Assembly (NCBI RefSeq): GCF_021654775.1
Contig: NZ_AP025343.1
Coordinates: 6,167,501-6,231,500, forward strand
Source of the DNA: Paenibacillus azoreducens
GTDB taxonomy: Bacteria; Bacillota; Bacilli; Paenibacillales; Paenibacillaceae
Reading direction: 5' to 3'
Length of the DNA stretch: 64,000 nt
How positions within the stretch are numbered: position 1 is the stretch's first letter; each line of letters starts with the position of its first letter. Shown here piece by piece: positions 64,000 to 64,000 of the stretch. Under the pieces are notes generated by a model. The model made no database searches and was not told the DNA's origin. It saw only the letters and a list, made by a program, of their open reading frames with translations. A program made the position numbers and the translations under genes.

Positions 64000-64000
64000 G

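Overview
The window looks like chromosome from a Paenibacillus-type, endospore-forming Bacillota. The evidence is a Bacillus-like gene order (tsaE-tsaB-rimI-tsaD, an ABC-F gene, moaC, tatA-tatC, groES-groEL), a Tyr T-box, a CIRCE operator, an SspH spore protein, Ku/LigD end joining, strong GGAGG ribosome binding sites and moderate GC. No rRNA or tRNA gene was found. All family calls come from reading the translated sequence; no database search was run.

Layout. 0-9 kb: tyrS with its T-box leader, small genes, then an AT-rich insert (an IS5-type element plus a secreted M14 carboxypeptidase) next to groEL and bounded by a 21-bp direct copy of the groEL 3' end. 9-18.5 kb: tatC, tatA, a mogA/moaB-type gene, moaC, fau and the TsaBDE/RimI genes on the minus strand, with an ABC-F gene on the plus strand; a DnaA-box cluster lies in the convergent gap between the ABC-F gene and tsaD. 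18.7-21.4 kb: a four-gene lipid-linked sugar cassette whose first gene is frameshifted. 21.7-34.2 kb: a sulfur-scavenging locus resembling the B. subtilis ytmI/yxe systems (cystine-type ABC transporter, three luciferase-like monooxygenases, FMN reductase, M20 deacylase, GNAT acetyltransferase, LysR regulator) with two unusual members, a SolA-type amine oxidase and a DinB-fold protein. 34.5-42 kb: methyltransferase, APH-type kinase, sspH, and a split NHEJ locus (ku, lig, pol) interrupted by an opposing ECF sigma/anti-sigma pair. 42-53 kb: YitT, YnfA, cardiolipin synthase, M23 peptidase plus bactofilin, an ABC-2 exporter, LCP ligase, sugar transferase, a PilZ-like protein and an XRE regulator. 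53-64 kb: glutamate synthase large subunit, a Pip/YhgE membrane protein with its TetR regulator, and a GT28 glycolipid synthase.

The least explained content is intergenic. One set of elements has four modules in a plus-plus-minus-minus arrangement. Three of these are exactly 183 bp with identical 50/83/50 spacing although two of the three have clearly diverged sequences; a fourth of about 181 bp has the same plan. A second family (CCCCACAAAGT...ACTTTGCGGGG) occurs as a four-copy 67-bp tandem array and as dispersed copies, all in one orientation, two of them carrying the same 64-bp internal insert. The sequence also suggests two small regulons: GATAC-N5-GTATC sites shared by an XRE gene and a zinc-ribbon/ABC operon, and a TTGACC-type site shared by tetR and yhgE.
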